From Zygnema cylindricum (taxonomy: Eukaryota; Streptophyta; Zygnematophyceae; Zygnematales; Zygnemataceae): DNA of 64,000 bases. Shown here one piece after another: positions 15,240 through 28,800 of the stretch (the first letter of the stretch is position 1; every line of letters starts with the position of its first letter). Position numbers and translations under genes: made by a program. The notes under the pieces were generated by a model. The model searched no databases and was not told where the DNA came from. It was given only the letters and a program-made list of their open reading frames with translations. The DNA is taken from NCBI GenBank assembly GCA_037447655.1, contig JBBHKE010000485.1, positions 1 through 64,000 of the forward strand. Reading direction: 5' to 3'.

Positions 15240-15247
15240 GTTTTAAT

Positions 15248-16809
15248 CCGTGGATTGTGAATTTTGTAATGTAGGCATATGGTCCAGGCCGCCTATTAGC
15301 TAGGACCCAAACTAGACGCAAATCATACGTAGAATACTTGTACGCTATTTGTTAGTTATAAAATGTCACAAGTTAGTACTCATGCTATTTCGTTAGTACT
15401 TAGGCGATTGCGGAGGATCTGGTTATCTGGGATTCTCCGCAGATTTTTATTGTTGTTTTCTTGCATTTTATTTGTTTTGTTTTTCTTTATTCGAAATCCT
15501 AGACTAACTCCAATAAGGAATACGCCCAAACTGTGGAGCCTAGTGGCTACCTATCGCCTTAGTATTCCTATACTCTCAAATTATCCATTCTCCTCTCTCT
15601 TGTTTTGTGTTTAGAAAAAAAAAATTGTTGTGATTTTTCATTTTCTGTTTTTTGTTGGAAAAAAATAAAAAATATATTACCTTTCATTTTTAGTTTTAGT
15701 TCTTGGTTTTGTCTTTTCCATTTTCATTATGATTTGCCCGTCAGTTTCAGTTTTGCTTCTCAGTTTGGGTGTGAGAACAAAAATTTAAAGAAAGAAAATA
15801 TATATAAACATTATTTACAATATAAAATATATCTATCCATTTCTAAATTTTCTCTCACCTATTTTTGATCCGGTTTCTTCCTTTTGATCTGGGTTTTTCT
15901 TTCTACAAGTTTTCATTCTAATATCTCTCTAGTTGTGATTTCGTTTTCAGTTTTGCCTTTGAAAAAAATTTATAAAAATTGATATATATCTAAAATTTAT
16001 ACATTTAAAATACTTTTGCTTGCATTTTCAAACTTATTTCTTTGGTTTTTCCTCCCTACCTTATTTCTGTCCTATTACATTGCTGCGGATATACTTATAT
16101 ATTTTCTGAAAAATTAGGGTTTGTCTGCAAAAATTAGGGTTTTTTCTGCAGAAATTAGGGTTTTGCTGCAGAAATTAGGTTTTTTTTGTAGAAATTAGGT
16201 TTTTCTTCAGAATTAGGGTTGCTTGAAGCCTAAGGTTTGCCGAAAATCCAGGGTTTGGGCCGTCCCTTTTCCCTAATTCTAACTCACTTCCAAGTTTATT
16301 TTTCTTTCTTTTCTCAATTTCCGCTCTTAATTCGCATGTTTTCTAGTTCCTTTTATATCTCATCATTTTTGTTGCAACTTCATTTGTGGTTTAGTTAATT
16401 ATTGGTTTTTGTTGGATTTGATATTGGTTGTAACGCCCGTTACTGTTTTCTTCTTTTTCTTCCTACCAGATTAAATCATTCAAAACATCTAGCAAACTAA
16501 ACTTATATATATATATATATGTATAATATTAGGCTTGCACGAATTATCACATATAATTATCACTGCTTTATAGTTGGGTATAGCGCGGCATAGCACTCAT
16601 ACGCATACCCTAACATGATACTAATTGCTTTGGTGTTGAGCTGTGGTTTTCGGCACGATTATTTAGAAAATTTGGGAGCGGATTGTGCAGCGGAATCACA
16701 CTTTGGCATTCTGCAAAGCCCCGGCTATGGAGCCCGACAGTATGCTTTTGGAGGTATAAGGGAAGTAAAGAGAAAATAGGTACTTAAAAATAATGAGGAT
16801 ATTTTCATA
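15248..16809. other. T-rich intergenic region with telomere-like tandem phrase
   Basis: A long pyrimidine-rich region without a convincing gene. Between 16100 and 16220 the phrase AAATTAGGGTTTT, spaced by CTGCAG-like bases, recurs about five times. It contains TTAGGGTTT, which resembles the plant telomere unit and telo-box. A short AT run lies at about 16503-16522. Confidence 0.5.
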
Positions 16810-19599
16810 GATATATTGGAGACTCATTTCCTCATAAAGAATGATTACATCTCCTTCCACACCCTCCTCACTTAGTTTCTTCAAGTCCATTAGAGTGGTA
16901 CAAGTATTTGCCTTATCCATTTGAAACTTTTTTTGACATATTTCCAATTGCCTCTCTCTAAGTTAAGTTTATTACTCTTTTCCCTCTATCTCTTTCTATC
17001 TGAATTCCTACGATATATCTTGCCTCCCCTAAGTCTTTCATGTCGAATCTGCTCCTTAATTATTTTTTTTATCTTATTCATCTTCTCCATCGACTTATTC
17101 AATACCAACAAATCATCCACATAGATAGCAATAAAGATCACACCCTCCTCATCTTCAAACATATAAAAAGAGTGGTCAGAGCTGATTTTGACATATCCCA
17201 CATTGGTTAGGAATTCATCCAGTTACTTGTTCCATTATCTGGGAGCTTGTTTCATTCCATAAAAAGACTTTGCAGAAATAGTTTGCAGAAATTGCTCTCC
17301 TCTTCTTTTTCCACGAAGCCTTCTAGTTCCTTCATATAATTTTTTCTCTAACTTATCATTGAGGATGGCAGTTTTGATATCCATTTGATGAATCTCCATA
17401 ACTTCCTCTGTTGCTAAACTGATGAGAATCCTTACGGAGGGAAACCGAACAACCGAAGCAAAAGTATCTTGATAGTCAATTCCCTCCTTTTGAGTGAAAC
17501 CCTTTGCTACCAACCTAGCTTTGTACCTCTCAATAGTATTATCTGGATTCAGTTTCAATTTAAACACCCATTTATACCTAATTGGTTTTTTGTCCGAAGG
17601 ACATTCAACTAATTCTCATGTATTGTCTTGCATAATTTAATCCATCTCATCATTAATGGCCCTAACCTTTCTGTCTTTTTTTGGGCTGTTCACTACCCCT
17701 GAGTAGGTTTGAGGCTCATCAGAATAGGACACCTTTGTTACCTTGTGTGCAGTCTGTCTTTCTTGCAGCCTTTTGCTGCTCCTCCGTCCTACTTCAAATT
17801 CATAAGTTCGAATGGTGGGTAATCTCGGGTTCCTCCTAACTGTTTCATTTGTTCCTCTATCCATAGTAGTTCGGTCTTCTTCCTCCATGTCATTAAACTG
17901 TATTGGAGATTGTAGATTCACCAGAATCTTCTCCTCGGTCTGAGTTTCTCCTAGATCTGTAATAACATGATCACTGATATTCCTTTCCGAGAAATTTGAC
18001 TCTTCCTCACTCTCTGACTCAAACCTGATTTTGATTGTCCTAGAGTATTTATCAAATCAATGCTCTTAACCTCATCCTTTCTTCCAAGATAATAAACCAA
18101 TATCCCTTGACATCTTCGCAACATGGTATCTGGTTTCCTTAGTTCTTTTAAATTGGGAATTCAAACACATGACCGAAACTTTGGATGAGATACATCGGGA
18201 CAGTATCTCTCTGAGTGTTACTTATTTATAGCTCTAGTAAGAACTCTATTTTTAATGTAATTGGCATAGTTCATAGCTTCGGCCCAAAAGCAATTCTAAC
18301 TTTATCGTTAGCATGCTTGGCTATCACAGATTATATTAAGTCGTTTAAATTCCGTTTGTTATGGATTGTCGGAGTGTTATTTTGGTGGGCTGCTGAAAAA
18401 AGTCCATTTGGTAAAAGTATCTATCTTTATTATCATTATTTTATAATAGAACTTCAATGTCTTCCGTTCCACGTTTTATATTCTCTAAAATCGTGTCTTG
18501 AGGCTTATTTTTGAGATAGTAAACTCTAGAATATCTAGACCAGTCCTCAGTTATAGTTAGCATATATCTTTTCTCCCCAACCGCAGGTACTTTGGCAGGT
18601 CCCCAAATATCAGTGAGTACAAGATCTAGCACCCTTTCCCCTTTATTTGTGGCATTTTTTGGAAAGGGCAATTTGTGAGCCTTACATTGTGCAAAACCAC
18701 TATAATCATCCATCACTTCACTATCCCCAAAATGAATCCCTTCCACTACAACCAGTTTTTTCATTTCCCTTAATCTGTCCAAATGCATATGTCACAACCG
18801 CTTATGCCATATTACTATCTTGGGAACACCAACATAGTACGCATTTTTTTTTTCATTACTCAAGTTAAGCCTAAACATTCTTTGGCCACCCTTTTCTGCA
18901 CTGAATTACATCTCATCATCATAATTTGCTGTGAAATTTCCTTTTTTAGTGTAAGGCTCAAAATCTTTATTATCCAAGATAGAGGTAGAGATAAAATTAT
19001 TGCTTAATTGAGGTATATAGAGAACATCTGAGAGAGTCGCTATGGATGTGTGACCCTCCACTAGTACCTTTAGATCTACCGATACCACTACCACTCTCCC
19101 ATCCCCATACGATATCTCTACAGTGGGAATCTTTCTTAGCTTAGTAAATAATTGTCTATCCCGACACATATGCATTGAGGCACCCGAGTCAATGATCCAA
19201 CCTTCCTCCAGAGCTTCTGGGACAGCTCCTATTGCACACTTTTGTCTTCATGGGATCTCGTTCTTTTCCAATTTTTCGTTGAGAAAAAACTTCCTATCCT
19301 TTTCATCCGAATTCTCCTCCTCTCTGACCTCCTTGTTCACCTCTGTGGTTATAAGTGCCTTTTTCTTTCCGGAAGGTGCACCAGGTTTGTCTCTTTGAGT
19401 CTCAGCTACGTCAGCTTGGTGCACTATGCTATTTAGCGACCCGGTTTCTTGCAGATATGACCGAGTCCCTTTAGAGGTTGCGATCCGAGTCCATCCTGTT
19501 GGACTCCTCTACCTCCTCCTCCAAAATTCCCATAAGGTTTATTGTTTCATTGATCTCTCCAATTTGTTCCAGCGGCCATTGGTTAGCCACTTTTCTCTT
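16810..19599 (-). pseudogene. Copia element C, heavily decayed (gag to RT)
   Basis: Read on the minus strand from 19599 downward, fragments appear in polyprotein order in several frames. They are: a degraded CCHC zinc knuckle (GHICKKPGR, about 19440-19465), the protease to pre-integrase region (about 19210 to 18780, MHMCRD then the histidine-rich MWHKR-type zone), integrase (about 18788-18441, including LTDIWGPAKVP), the acidic linker (17921-17637), and reverse transcriptase (17567-16990, with IYVDDLLVL near 17110-17140). Similarity fades near 16810, before RNase H, so the 3' end and 3' LTR are missing. Multiple stops and frameshifts make it non-functional. It is the oldest layer of the nest because A0 interrupts its gag. 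Confidence 0.85.
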
Positions 19600-20577
19600 T
19601 GTAATTCTGTGACCTCCATTGGTACATAGAATGTCCAGTTTATGTGAAGCCTCTAGGATAATATATGCACTTTTGACTTTGATAATGAATAAGTCTCACC
19701 CTGGGACGCAAAAACTTTGACTGACTACACCCTTGTGTAGCTTGAACTCCCTTGAGTCGGCTGCAAAAAGATTCACTGAAATTGCTCCCCTGAGCATTAA
19801 GTTATGGCTGACCAAAGTTGGTCCCTTAATACAAGTGCACTCTGGGAGAGAGGATGGAAAACCAAAAATATTCTAAGTCCTAAGCTACCTCTCTAAGCCT
19901 ATTACTAAGGTACTTCGACCAATTATAAAACTGTGAAGTACAAGAAGGTACGGGTACCGTTGTACTTCTTGTACGACCATAGTACCGCACGACTGTTCTG
20001 CTGACGCGTGTCAGTTCCGCAGCCGTAGTTGCTCATCCTGTGATATTCGCTATCCAACCATATGTTGCCACGTGTCATCCACCGACATTTGGTTCGCAAA
20101 TCGCCAAATGGCTCTTCCAACATTTTGGCTCCAATGTGAGCCGTTCAATCAGATCTGGACATTTGATTTCGTCCGTCGAAAATAAATGTCAACTCGTATA
20201 TTTCGTGCGGTCCCGATGTCGTGCCGACCGGTGTGTTTCCATGCATAAATCGTCCCGTAATTAGTTAAATGAAATGTCCGGCATGGTATAGCTTTCAATA
20301 AATATCGCGCCATATATGTGTATCGATTTATTCAAGACTTACCAGATAAGGCGGACGGCTAATTCGTAGGGCGGGCACCCAGAGGTCAGTGGATGAAGTC
20401 CCATAATGGGCAGTCTATATTTTGCAGAAAAACTGTACATAATGATTTGTCTGTCTCCTTTAGCTGCAATCGACACCCATGGTAACCTACAGGTCCTCAG
20501 CGACTACGACAAGTATGAATGTTGCACTAAGTCCACAAGAAAGACTTCAAAATACCTCTTTTCAACACTCCCCTTAT
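19600..20577 (-). repeat. 3' LTR of copia element A0
   Basis: Read on the minus strand, the LTR starts TGTTGAAAAGAGG at 20577, directly after the purine tract AATAAGGGGAG (20578 upward). It ends ...AGAATTACA at 19600. Like its relatives it carries an ATG-GAG-GTC start (19619-19617) in its last 20 bases. CTCTT at 19595-19599 would be the target duplication, but the partner is lost. The LTR abuts the gag knuckle region of element C, so A0 inserted into C. Confidence 0.8.
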
Positions 20578-21561
20578 TTTATAGTATATCTTTTTCTTCG
20601 GTCCACACTTCTCCCTACAAAATATCAATTTAGGAGAAAGGACCAGTTTAGTCATCATATCTGCTACCATCTCACCATCTAGTTTATATTCCAGACTAAT
20701 GATTTTATTCTCAACTGTCTCCTTAACAAAGCTCAAACGAATATCCATGTGTTTTGCTTTAAAATGATGCTTAGGGTTCGCTGTAATTGCAATCGCAGCT
20801 TGATTGTCACAAAATATCTTTTGTACTCCATTCTTTATGTATCCCAATTCTTGAAGCAAAGATTTCACCCACATTAACTCTTTCACAGCCGAACAAGAGG
20901 CCATATACTCAGCCTCCATGGTGGACTGAGCAATGACCTTTTATTGCTTACTGCTCCAACAACAAGCTACATTCCCAACATACAACACGTACCTAGAAGT
21001 ACACCTCCTCATCGGAGCATCCCCATAACTGGCATCACTCCAAGAGCGATGTCATTATTATCCCCTCCCAGATCCAACCACAAATCTCTCGTTCCTACCA
21101 AATACCGCATGACCCTTTTGGCCGCTTCCCAATCTTTCTTCCTAGGATCATTCAGACTCCTATTTAATACTCCCACAGCTGCAGCTATATCATGACGAGT
21201 ACAGTTCATAAAGTAGATCAAACTACCGACAACGTGTCTGTAAGAAATAGTTTGCATAAACTTGCTTTCCTCAAGTCCTAGCTGATTGTCCAAGATCAAG
21301 GCTCCCTCCTCTGAGCTCCCTTCATTTCCTTTCTTTAAGTCCATTGGTTTCGTATAGCTATTTGCTATTTCTATTTGAATTTTTTCAAGCATATTCCCAA
21401 TTGTTTCTTTTTGAGTTAGTCTAATTGTTTTCTTTTCTATATCCCTATCGATTTAAATACCCAAAATGTACTTTGTCTCCCCCAAATCTTTCATTTCAAA
21501 TTTACTCTTTAGATCCTTTTTTAATCTATTAATTCCCACTATTGATTTACTCAAAACAAGC
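20578..21561 (-). pseudogene. Copia element A0, 3' part of pol (RT end and RNase H)
   Basis: The minus strand encodes the RT C-terminus from VLSKS (about 21555) through LRLTQKE-like sequence and the connection domain (21392-21009), then RNase H (20919-20580). RNase H shows EAEYMAS, CDNQAAIAI and KHMDIRLSF, with a frame break between the connection and RNase H. The element stops abruptly inside the RT catalytic region at 21561, where compound element B begins. The 5' two thirds of A0 are not found on the other side of B. Confidence 0.85.
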
Positions 21562-22628
21562 TGAAACTCTGAGACCTCCATAAGTCCTCAGAGTGGACAG
21601 CTTCCAATAAGCCTCTAAGATAACCCTGACCCCTTTGTGTTTCAGCAAGAATAACTGCCATCCTGACAAAAAAAAACTTGGACAACCTTCACTTGTGTGA
21701 AAGCAAGACTCCCCTGAATCGATAGCAAAAAGAATCTCTGAATTTGCTCCCCTGAGCAGTAAGTTATGGAGGGTCAAAGTTGACCTATAGTACACAAGCT
21801 CTCTGGGAGAGAGGGTCCTATCTACCAATTTTTCTAAGTCCTATCTCTCTCACAAAATTTATCTACTGATGTACGGAACAAATCATATTACTCTTCCGTA
21901 CACCAAAGTACAGCTGCCGGTGTACTTTCTGTTCGAATACTGTACGACATGGCCTAAATGTCGACACGTGGTATATCCGGATTTGCTCCCTTAATCCTTG
22001 GAGATGCCGCAATCCAATGTCTTTCCGCCACGTGTCATCCGATGTGGCAATGACCAAAAACCGCCGAAATTCTCTTCTGCGATCTCGACATTCATTTCGA
22101 CTGTCCGATAAAATACAGATTTAATCGTAGCCGTAATAAATACCTGCGCGATATTCGTTTCGCTATCGAAACAAATGCGCGGAACTTGTTCCTTGTCCGT
22201 ACCTTAATCCGTACTTTTACATAACTAGATCTATGTCTCCCGTAAAGAGCTGCAGTTAAATGAATTATCCTACGTAATTATATTTAAATAAATATTAAAC
22301 CCTATATCACGTATCATTAGTCTTAGACTTAACGGTTATGACTACCGGCTACCGGCTATCTATCATTCCGTAGGTTCCAGGATCAAATCCTGGTTCTGAC
22401 ATCTACCCTTTTAGTAAATAAACTTATCGGTAAATAAAATAATCTATTTCCTGTAAATCTTTGGATAGCCTAGGCAACCATGGCTCTAGCTTCCACTCCA
22501 ACTTCCCAGTGACTACGACAAGTGTGAGAGTAGGAGAGAGAAGTTAGAGATAGACTACCTCAACTTCTTTCTATATTTTAATTTAGACCTAGAAAACACT
22601 TAAAAAAAAAGAACCATCAATTTCTACA
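21562..22628 (-). repeat. LTR of B, left copy (3' LTR of B1)
   Basis: On the minus strand it starts TGTAGAAATTGATGG at 22628, right after the purine tract AATAGGGGGAG (22629 upward), and ends GGTCTCAGAGTTTCA at 21562. It is flanked by CAAGC. Its plus (antisense) strand at about 22370-22400 reads AGGTTCCAGGATCAAATCCT followed by GGTTCTGA, which resembles the T-arm and 3' acceptor of initiator tRNA-Met at about 24 of 28 positions. Confidence 0.88.
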
Positions 22629-24859
22629 CTCCCCCTATTTTCTAGTCAATCTTTAATTTTAGACCACACTTCTCTTTGTAGAAAATTAGCTTAGGGGAAG
22701 GTACAGGTTTGGTCATCATATCTGCTACCATCTCGCTATCTGGTCGATACTCTAAACTGATTATTTTGTTTTCTACTTTCTCTCTAACAAAGCTGAGTTT
22801 AATGTCCATGTGTTTGGTTTAATAATGATGTTTAGGATTGAAAGAAATAGCGATTGCTGCCTGATTATCACAAAAAAAAAATTGCACACCACTCTTAAGG
22901 TGACCAAGTTCACCAAGCAAAGACTTGAACCTCATCAATACTTTTACAGCAGAGCAAGAGGCCATATACTCAGCCTCCATGGTGGACTGAGCAATAACTT
23001 TTTGCTATTTGCTACTCCAACAGCAAGCCTCATCACCCACATATAATACATATCAAGAAGTACATCTCCTCATTGGAGCATCACCATGACTGGCATCACT
23101 CCAAGTAGTGATGTCAATAATCTCCCCACCATAATGCAACCATAGATCCCTATCCTATCAAATATCTAAGGACTCTCTTAGCTGCCTCCCAATCCTTCTT
23201 AGTTGGAGCATTTAGACTTCTAGCCAGCACTCCTACCTCTGCAGCTAAATCCGGTCGGGTACAATTCATAAAGTAGATTAGGCTTCCCTCTACTTATCTA
23301 TAAGGAATAGTCTACATGAACTTATGTTCTTCAGGACTTAATTCCATGTCTAAGACTATGACTCCTTCTTCCTCACTCCCCTCACTTCCGTTTTTTAACT
23401 CTATTGAAGTTGTACAACTATTAGCTTTATCCATCTGAAATTTTTCCAACATGTTCCCCATTGTTTCTTTTTGAGTCAATCTTCTAATCTTTCTTTCTCG
23501 GTCTCTTTCTACTTGAATCCCCAAAAAAATATTTTGCTTCCCCCATATCCTTTATTTCAAATCTCCCATTAAGATCGGTTTTCAGTTTATTAATTTTTTT
23601 CATTGATTTACTTAAAACAAGCAAATCATCAACATAAATTGCAATAAATATAACACCTTCCTCATCTTCAAAAACATAGATTGAGTGATCTGAGCTGATC
23701 CGGATATATCTCAGACTGGTAAGAAACTCATCAAGCTTCTTATTCTAGTGTCAAGGCGCTTGTTTTAAACCATAAAGAGATTTAATCAGCCGGCATACCT
23801 TACTCTCCTCTCCTTCCTCCACAAACCCTTTGGTTTGTCGCTTGAAGATCTCCTCTTCCAATTCTCCATGCAAAAAGGTTGTCTTGATGTCCATCTGGTG
23901 CACTTCCATGTCTTCCGCTGCAGCCAAGCTCAGAAGTATGCGGACGGAGGGAAATCTAACCACCGGGGCAAAGGTTTCCTCGTAGTCAATTCCCTCTTTT
24001 TGTGTAAATCCCTTTGCCACTAATCGGGCCTTGTAGCGCTCGATCGTGTTATCTGGGTTCAGTTTTAATTTGAAAACCCACTTATAACCGATTAGTTTTC
24101 GGTTAGGTGGACAATCCACCAGCTCCCAAGTATCGGCTGCCATAATTGAGGCCATCTCCTAATTGATGGCTGTCTTCCACCGATTTTTTTCTGGACAAGT
24201 CATCGCCTCTCCATAAGTTTGAGGTTCATCTTAATGAGATAGTTTATTTACCTTGTTATTAACATGTTTTTCTTGCAGTCTTTTGCTACTTCTCCTTCCC
24301 CCCTCAAAATTTGAGGCCGGAATAGATGGTTCTCGTGGATTCTTTCGAACAAACTCGGCTTCTCCCCTATCCCTTGATTCCCAATCAATTTCCACCACGT
24401 CTTCCGCTTCAGGTAGAGTTGCCACTGGAGTTTCCACAGCCAAGTCCTTTTCGGTCTGATTTGTATCTGCAAGAATGTCATCTTCTCTAAAACCCGGATA
24501 GTTAGGGAGCTCAAAGTCATCGGAATTTTCTGACTCAAATCTGATTTTTACTGACTTTGTATATTTGAAGGGATTCACAAACTTTCCTTCATCCATAACT
24601 GCTAGATGCTTTACTAAGATTATATCTTTCCTCTTTAGAACATAAACTCAGTATCCTTTAGCATCCTCATCATATCCTAATAAGTATCCCGGTTTTCCTT
24701 TAGGATCTAGCTTCCAATTAGACCGATCTGTATCTAGACTCAATACTTGACTGCCGAAAACCTTTAAGTGAGATATGTCTGGTTTCCGTCCTGTCCATCT
24801 CTCATAAGGTGTTTGATCTTTTATTGCTGAAGCAAGAACTCTATTTTTGAGGTAATTAG
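22629..24859 (-). pseudogene. Element B1, 3' part of pol (integrase end, RT, RNase H)
   Basis: From 24854 downward the minus strand encodes the C-terminal integrase (LKNRVLASAIKDQTPYERW), the acidic linker with SSKRLQEK (24596-24231), and RT (24155-23530) with [20 protein letters not shown] and KSLYGLKQAP. The YVDDLLVLSKS box is at about 23600-23640, followed by the connection domain and RNase H (about 23100-22640). Stops and frameshifts are scattered through RT and RNase H. The left side ends at the purine tract of the LTR. The upstream side is cut at ATTAG (24855-24859) by insertion of A1, and the protein similarity resumes exactly at 31296. Confidence 0.87.
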
Positions 24860-25896
24860 TGGAATTCTGTGTCCTCCATTGGACTACAGAATACAGGAAG
24901 CCTCTAGATAGTATTTAACCAACCCACTTTAAGCCATGACCACTGCTGCCCAAGAAGGCACACTGACAATTTGACTGCTCCCATGTGCAGCTTGGACTCC
25001 CCTGAGTCCGTAGCAAAAAGAATCACTGAAACGGCCAACCAAGCGATAAGTTATGAGGCAGTAAAAATGCCAATCTGTACAAACTCTCAAAGGGAGAGGT
25101 GACTACCTACCAATATTTTCTAAGTCCTGATTCTCTCTAATAACTTCTATCTACTGAAGTACGGACCAATCAGATCACTGTACCGTACAAAAAGGTACTA
25201 CTGTCGGTGTACCTTTTGTACGGCCTATGTACGACAAGGCTATTGAGTGGACGCGTGTCCGCTTTTCACTCGTCCGTACGTTCCTCGGAATTCCTATGAC
25301 CGAATGTCATCTCTCCACGTGGCTCCAGGTCATGCCACGTCACAAAACGACAAAGTGACCACTCCGAGATTTCGGCGATGATGTGCGCCGTTGGATTTTA
25401 TGCGAAACGCAATCTTAGCCGTAATAAATACTTGCTCGGCATTTGTTTCGATGTCAAAATATAATGCATGGTATCCGTTTTGAATTAGCATCGTACGACG
25501 TACTTTATAAAACTGAATCTATGTACGCCGTATACATTTCTAGTTAAATGAATTTTATCCACTCAAACTATATACATATCTATCACACACCATAGCACTT
25601 AGCATTGGTCCTCGTCTATTAGGATAAAGCTGACCGCTACCGGTCAACTTGACGAACCGTAGGTACCAGGATCAAATCTCTGGTCCGTCAAGTATATTTT
25701 TAGTAACCTTCTAAAAATAGCTGTCTGTTGAACTAAGGCAGCCATGGATCAACCTCTCTCTATAACCTTCAGTAACTACAACAAGTATGGGGGCTAGAGA
25801 GCGGAGGTGGAGGCATGTTGTCCGTCCTTTTTCTTTTCCTTTTATAAAAACCTATTTAAACCTAGAAAATACTCTATAAATATATAAATTTCAACA
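24860..25896 (-). repeat. 3' LTR of A1
   Basis: On the minus strand it runs from TGTTGAAATTTATA (25896) to ...ACAGAATTCCA (24860), where the ancestral CA is preserved. It is 18 bases shorter than its partner because the partner carries a tandem duplication. Features seen: a GTAC-rich hairpin (25183-25223), paired ACGT-core sites CCACGTGG (25315-25322) and CCACGTCA (25335-25342), and an antisense tRNA-like hairpin (25648-25692). Confidence 0.9.
25648..25692 (+). other. Antisense tRNA-like hairpin in A1 3' LTR
   Basis: The 7-base stem CTTGACG (25648-25654) pairs with CGTCAAG (25686-25692). Inside it is a T-arm-like hairpin, CCAG-GATCAAATCT-CTGG. GGATCAAATC resembles a Pol III B box (GGTTCRANTCC). 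The structure is opposite in sense to the retrotransposon. No anticodon arm is present, so it is not a tRNA gene. Counterparts are at 31030-31074 and 34216-34254. Confidence 0.5.
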
Positions 25897-28800
25897 CTCC
25901 CCTTATTTTCTAGTCTAATTTTAATTTTTCTTTCAACCCGCATTTTTCCCGAAAATATTTTAGTTTAGGAGAGGGCACAGGTTTGGTCTTAATGTCAGCC
26001 ACCATTTCTTCATCAGGTCTATACACAAGATTTACAATTTTATTTTCAATTTTTTCTCTTACGAAGCTTAATCTTATGTCCATATGTTTTGCTTTGAAAT
26101 GGTGTTTTGGATTGGCTGCAATTGCAATTGCAGCTTGATTATCGCAAAATATTTCATGCACTCCCTCCTTCATAAATCTCAGTTCTTGTAACAATGATTT
26201 TACCCACATTAGTTCATTTACAGCAGAACAAGAGGCCATATACTCAGCCTCCATAGGTTACTGAGCAACCACCTTTTGTTGCTTACTGCTCCAACAGCAA
26301 GCACCTTCCCCCACATACAAAACATATCCAGAAGTGCATCTTCTCATAGTTGCATCCCCATAACTGGAATCACTCCAAGTGGTGATATCAGTGTGCTCCC
26401 CTCCCAAATGCAACCATAATTCTCTGGTTCGAACCAGATATCTCATGACTCTCTTGGCTGCCTCCCAGTCTCTCTTCCTAGGATCATTAAGACTCCTACT
26501 GAGTACTCCAACTGCTGCCCCTATATCTTGCCTGGTACAGTTTATAAAATAAATTAAACTTCCTACGACCTGTCTATAAGGGATACACTTCATGAACTCT
26601 CTCTCCTTTGGACTCATCTGATCGTCTAAGATCATCACTCCTCCTTCTACACTCCCATCACTTACTTTTTTCAAGTTCATGGGAGTGGTACAACTGTTAG
26701 CATTTTACATCTGGAATTTATCAAACATATTACCTATTGCTTCTTTCTAAGTAAGTCTGATAATCTTCTTCCCCCTATCTCTCTCCATATGGATCCCCAA
26801 AATATATTTTGCCTCCCCTAAATCCTTCATATCAAATCTGCCCCTAAGATATTTCTTTAGCCTATTGATATTCTCCAAAGACTTACTTAACACAAGTAGA
26901 TCATCCACATAAATTGCAATAAAAATGACACCATTCTCATCTTCAAACATATAGATAGAATGGTCATAGCTAATCCGAATGTATCCCAGATCGGTGAGAA
27001 ACTCATCTAGTTTCTTATTCTACTGTCGGGGAGCCTGTTTGAGTCCATATAAAGACTTTATGAGCCTGCAGACTTTGCTCTCTTCTCTTTCTTCCACAAA
27101 CCCCTCGGGTTGCCTCATAAAAATTTCTTCCTCTAACTCACCATTAAGAAAAGCACTCTTAATGTCCATCTGGTGTATTTCCATGTCTTCCGCTGCGGCC
27201 AGACTAAGGAGAATCCTTACCGATGGGAACCGAACAACTGGAGCAAAGGTCTCCTCATAGTCAATCCCCTCTTTTTGGGTGAACCCCTTCGCTACCAATC
27301 GAGCCTTATACCTCTCAATTGTTATTTTCTGGGTTCAGTTTTAGTTTAAATACCCATTAACATCCAATAAGTTTTCGGTCTGGAGGGCAATCCGCTAGTT
27401 CCCAAGTATTTGCTTCCATGATAGAATCCATCTCATCATTTATGGCTCTAATCCATCTTTCTTTCTCTAGACTATTCACTGCCTCTAAGTAAGACTGAGG
27501 CTCATCTAATGAGATAGCTTAGTTACCTTATGGGCAGCTTGTTTTTCATGTATCCTTTTGCTGCTCCTCCTTGCTTTCTCGAACTCCGAAGCTGGAATGG
27601 ATGGAAGTCTTGGATTTCTTCTCACTGTCTCATCGGCTCCCCTGTCCATGGAAACCGGTTCTTGTCCCGCTTCTTCTATCTCCTCGAAGTCCATAGGAGT
27701 ATGTGAGGTTTCTGGTGAGTCTCCTGTATCTTGGATCTCCCCTGAATCTGTAATCACGGTTTCATTCATGTCCCTTTCGGGAACGACCGAATTCTCATCA
27801 CTTTCGGACTCAAATCTGATCCTTATCTTCTTTGTATATTTGAAGGGGTCAAATGACTTCCCTTCATCCATGACAACTAAGTGTTTGACCAGAATGATAT
27901 CTTTCTTTGCTAAGTCATAGACTCTATATCCCTTAACATCCTCATCATATCCCACAAAGTATCCAGGTTTTCCCTTAGCATCTAGTTTCCAGTTTTTCCT
28001 ATCCGTGTCAAGACTGTAAACTTGGCTACCAAATACTTTAAGGTGTGAGGTATCTGGTTTCCTTCCAACCCATCTCTCATAAGGTGTCACTCCCTTTACA
28101 GCTGAGGTAAGGACTCTATTCTTAATATAGTTGGCACAGTTCATTGCCTCTGCCCAAAATCTTTTTCCTATTTTGTTGTCTGCCAACATACTGCATGCAC
28201 TATCTCCTACTGTTCTATTCAACCTCTCAACTACCCTATTTTGTTCCGGGTTATATGGTATAGTTTTCTGGTGTTGCACTCCCTCATCTCTCAGATATTC
28301 CTCAAAATGGTTAGAGGTATATTCCCCCCCATTATCACTCCTTATCCTCTTAATAGGGGTTTCATGCAACTTCTCACTCCATGCTTTATATTCTTTGAAG
28401 TAAGTTGATGCTTCAGACTTATTTTTCAGATAGTAGACTCTAGAGTATCTAGACGAATCATCAGTTATTTTCATCATAAACCTCTTTCCTCCAACCGAAG
28501 GTACTTTTGCTAGTCCCCAAATATCTGTGTGGACTAAATCTAACACTTTCTCACCTCTATATGTGGCGGCTTTGGGAAAGGGAAGTCAGTGAGCCTTACC
28601 TTGAGCACAACCACTATAATCATCCATCATTTCATTATCCCCAAACTGAATGTCATCTACTACCCCAAGCTTTTTCATTTTCCCTTAACCTATCAAAATG
28701 CACATGCCCAAACCGCTTATGCCAAATCATCACCTTAAGAACACCAACATAGTAAGCATTCTTCTTTTCATTACTCAAGTTAAGCCTAATCATTCCTTGG

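Noticed and set aside
15363-15868. Two hydrophobic ORFs (83 and 87 codons)
   Set aside because: They arise in a T-rich tract, where Phe/Leu-rich frames are expected by chance.
16100-16220. Interstitial telomere array
   Set aside because: The units contain TTAGGGTTT but are spaced by CTGCAG-like sequence and irregular, so they are not a head-to-tail telomere repeat.
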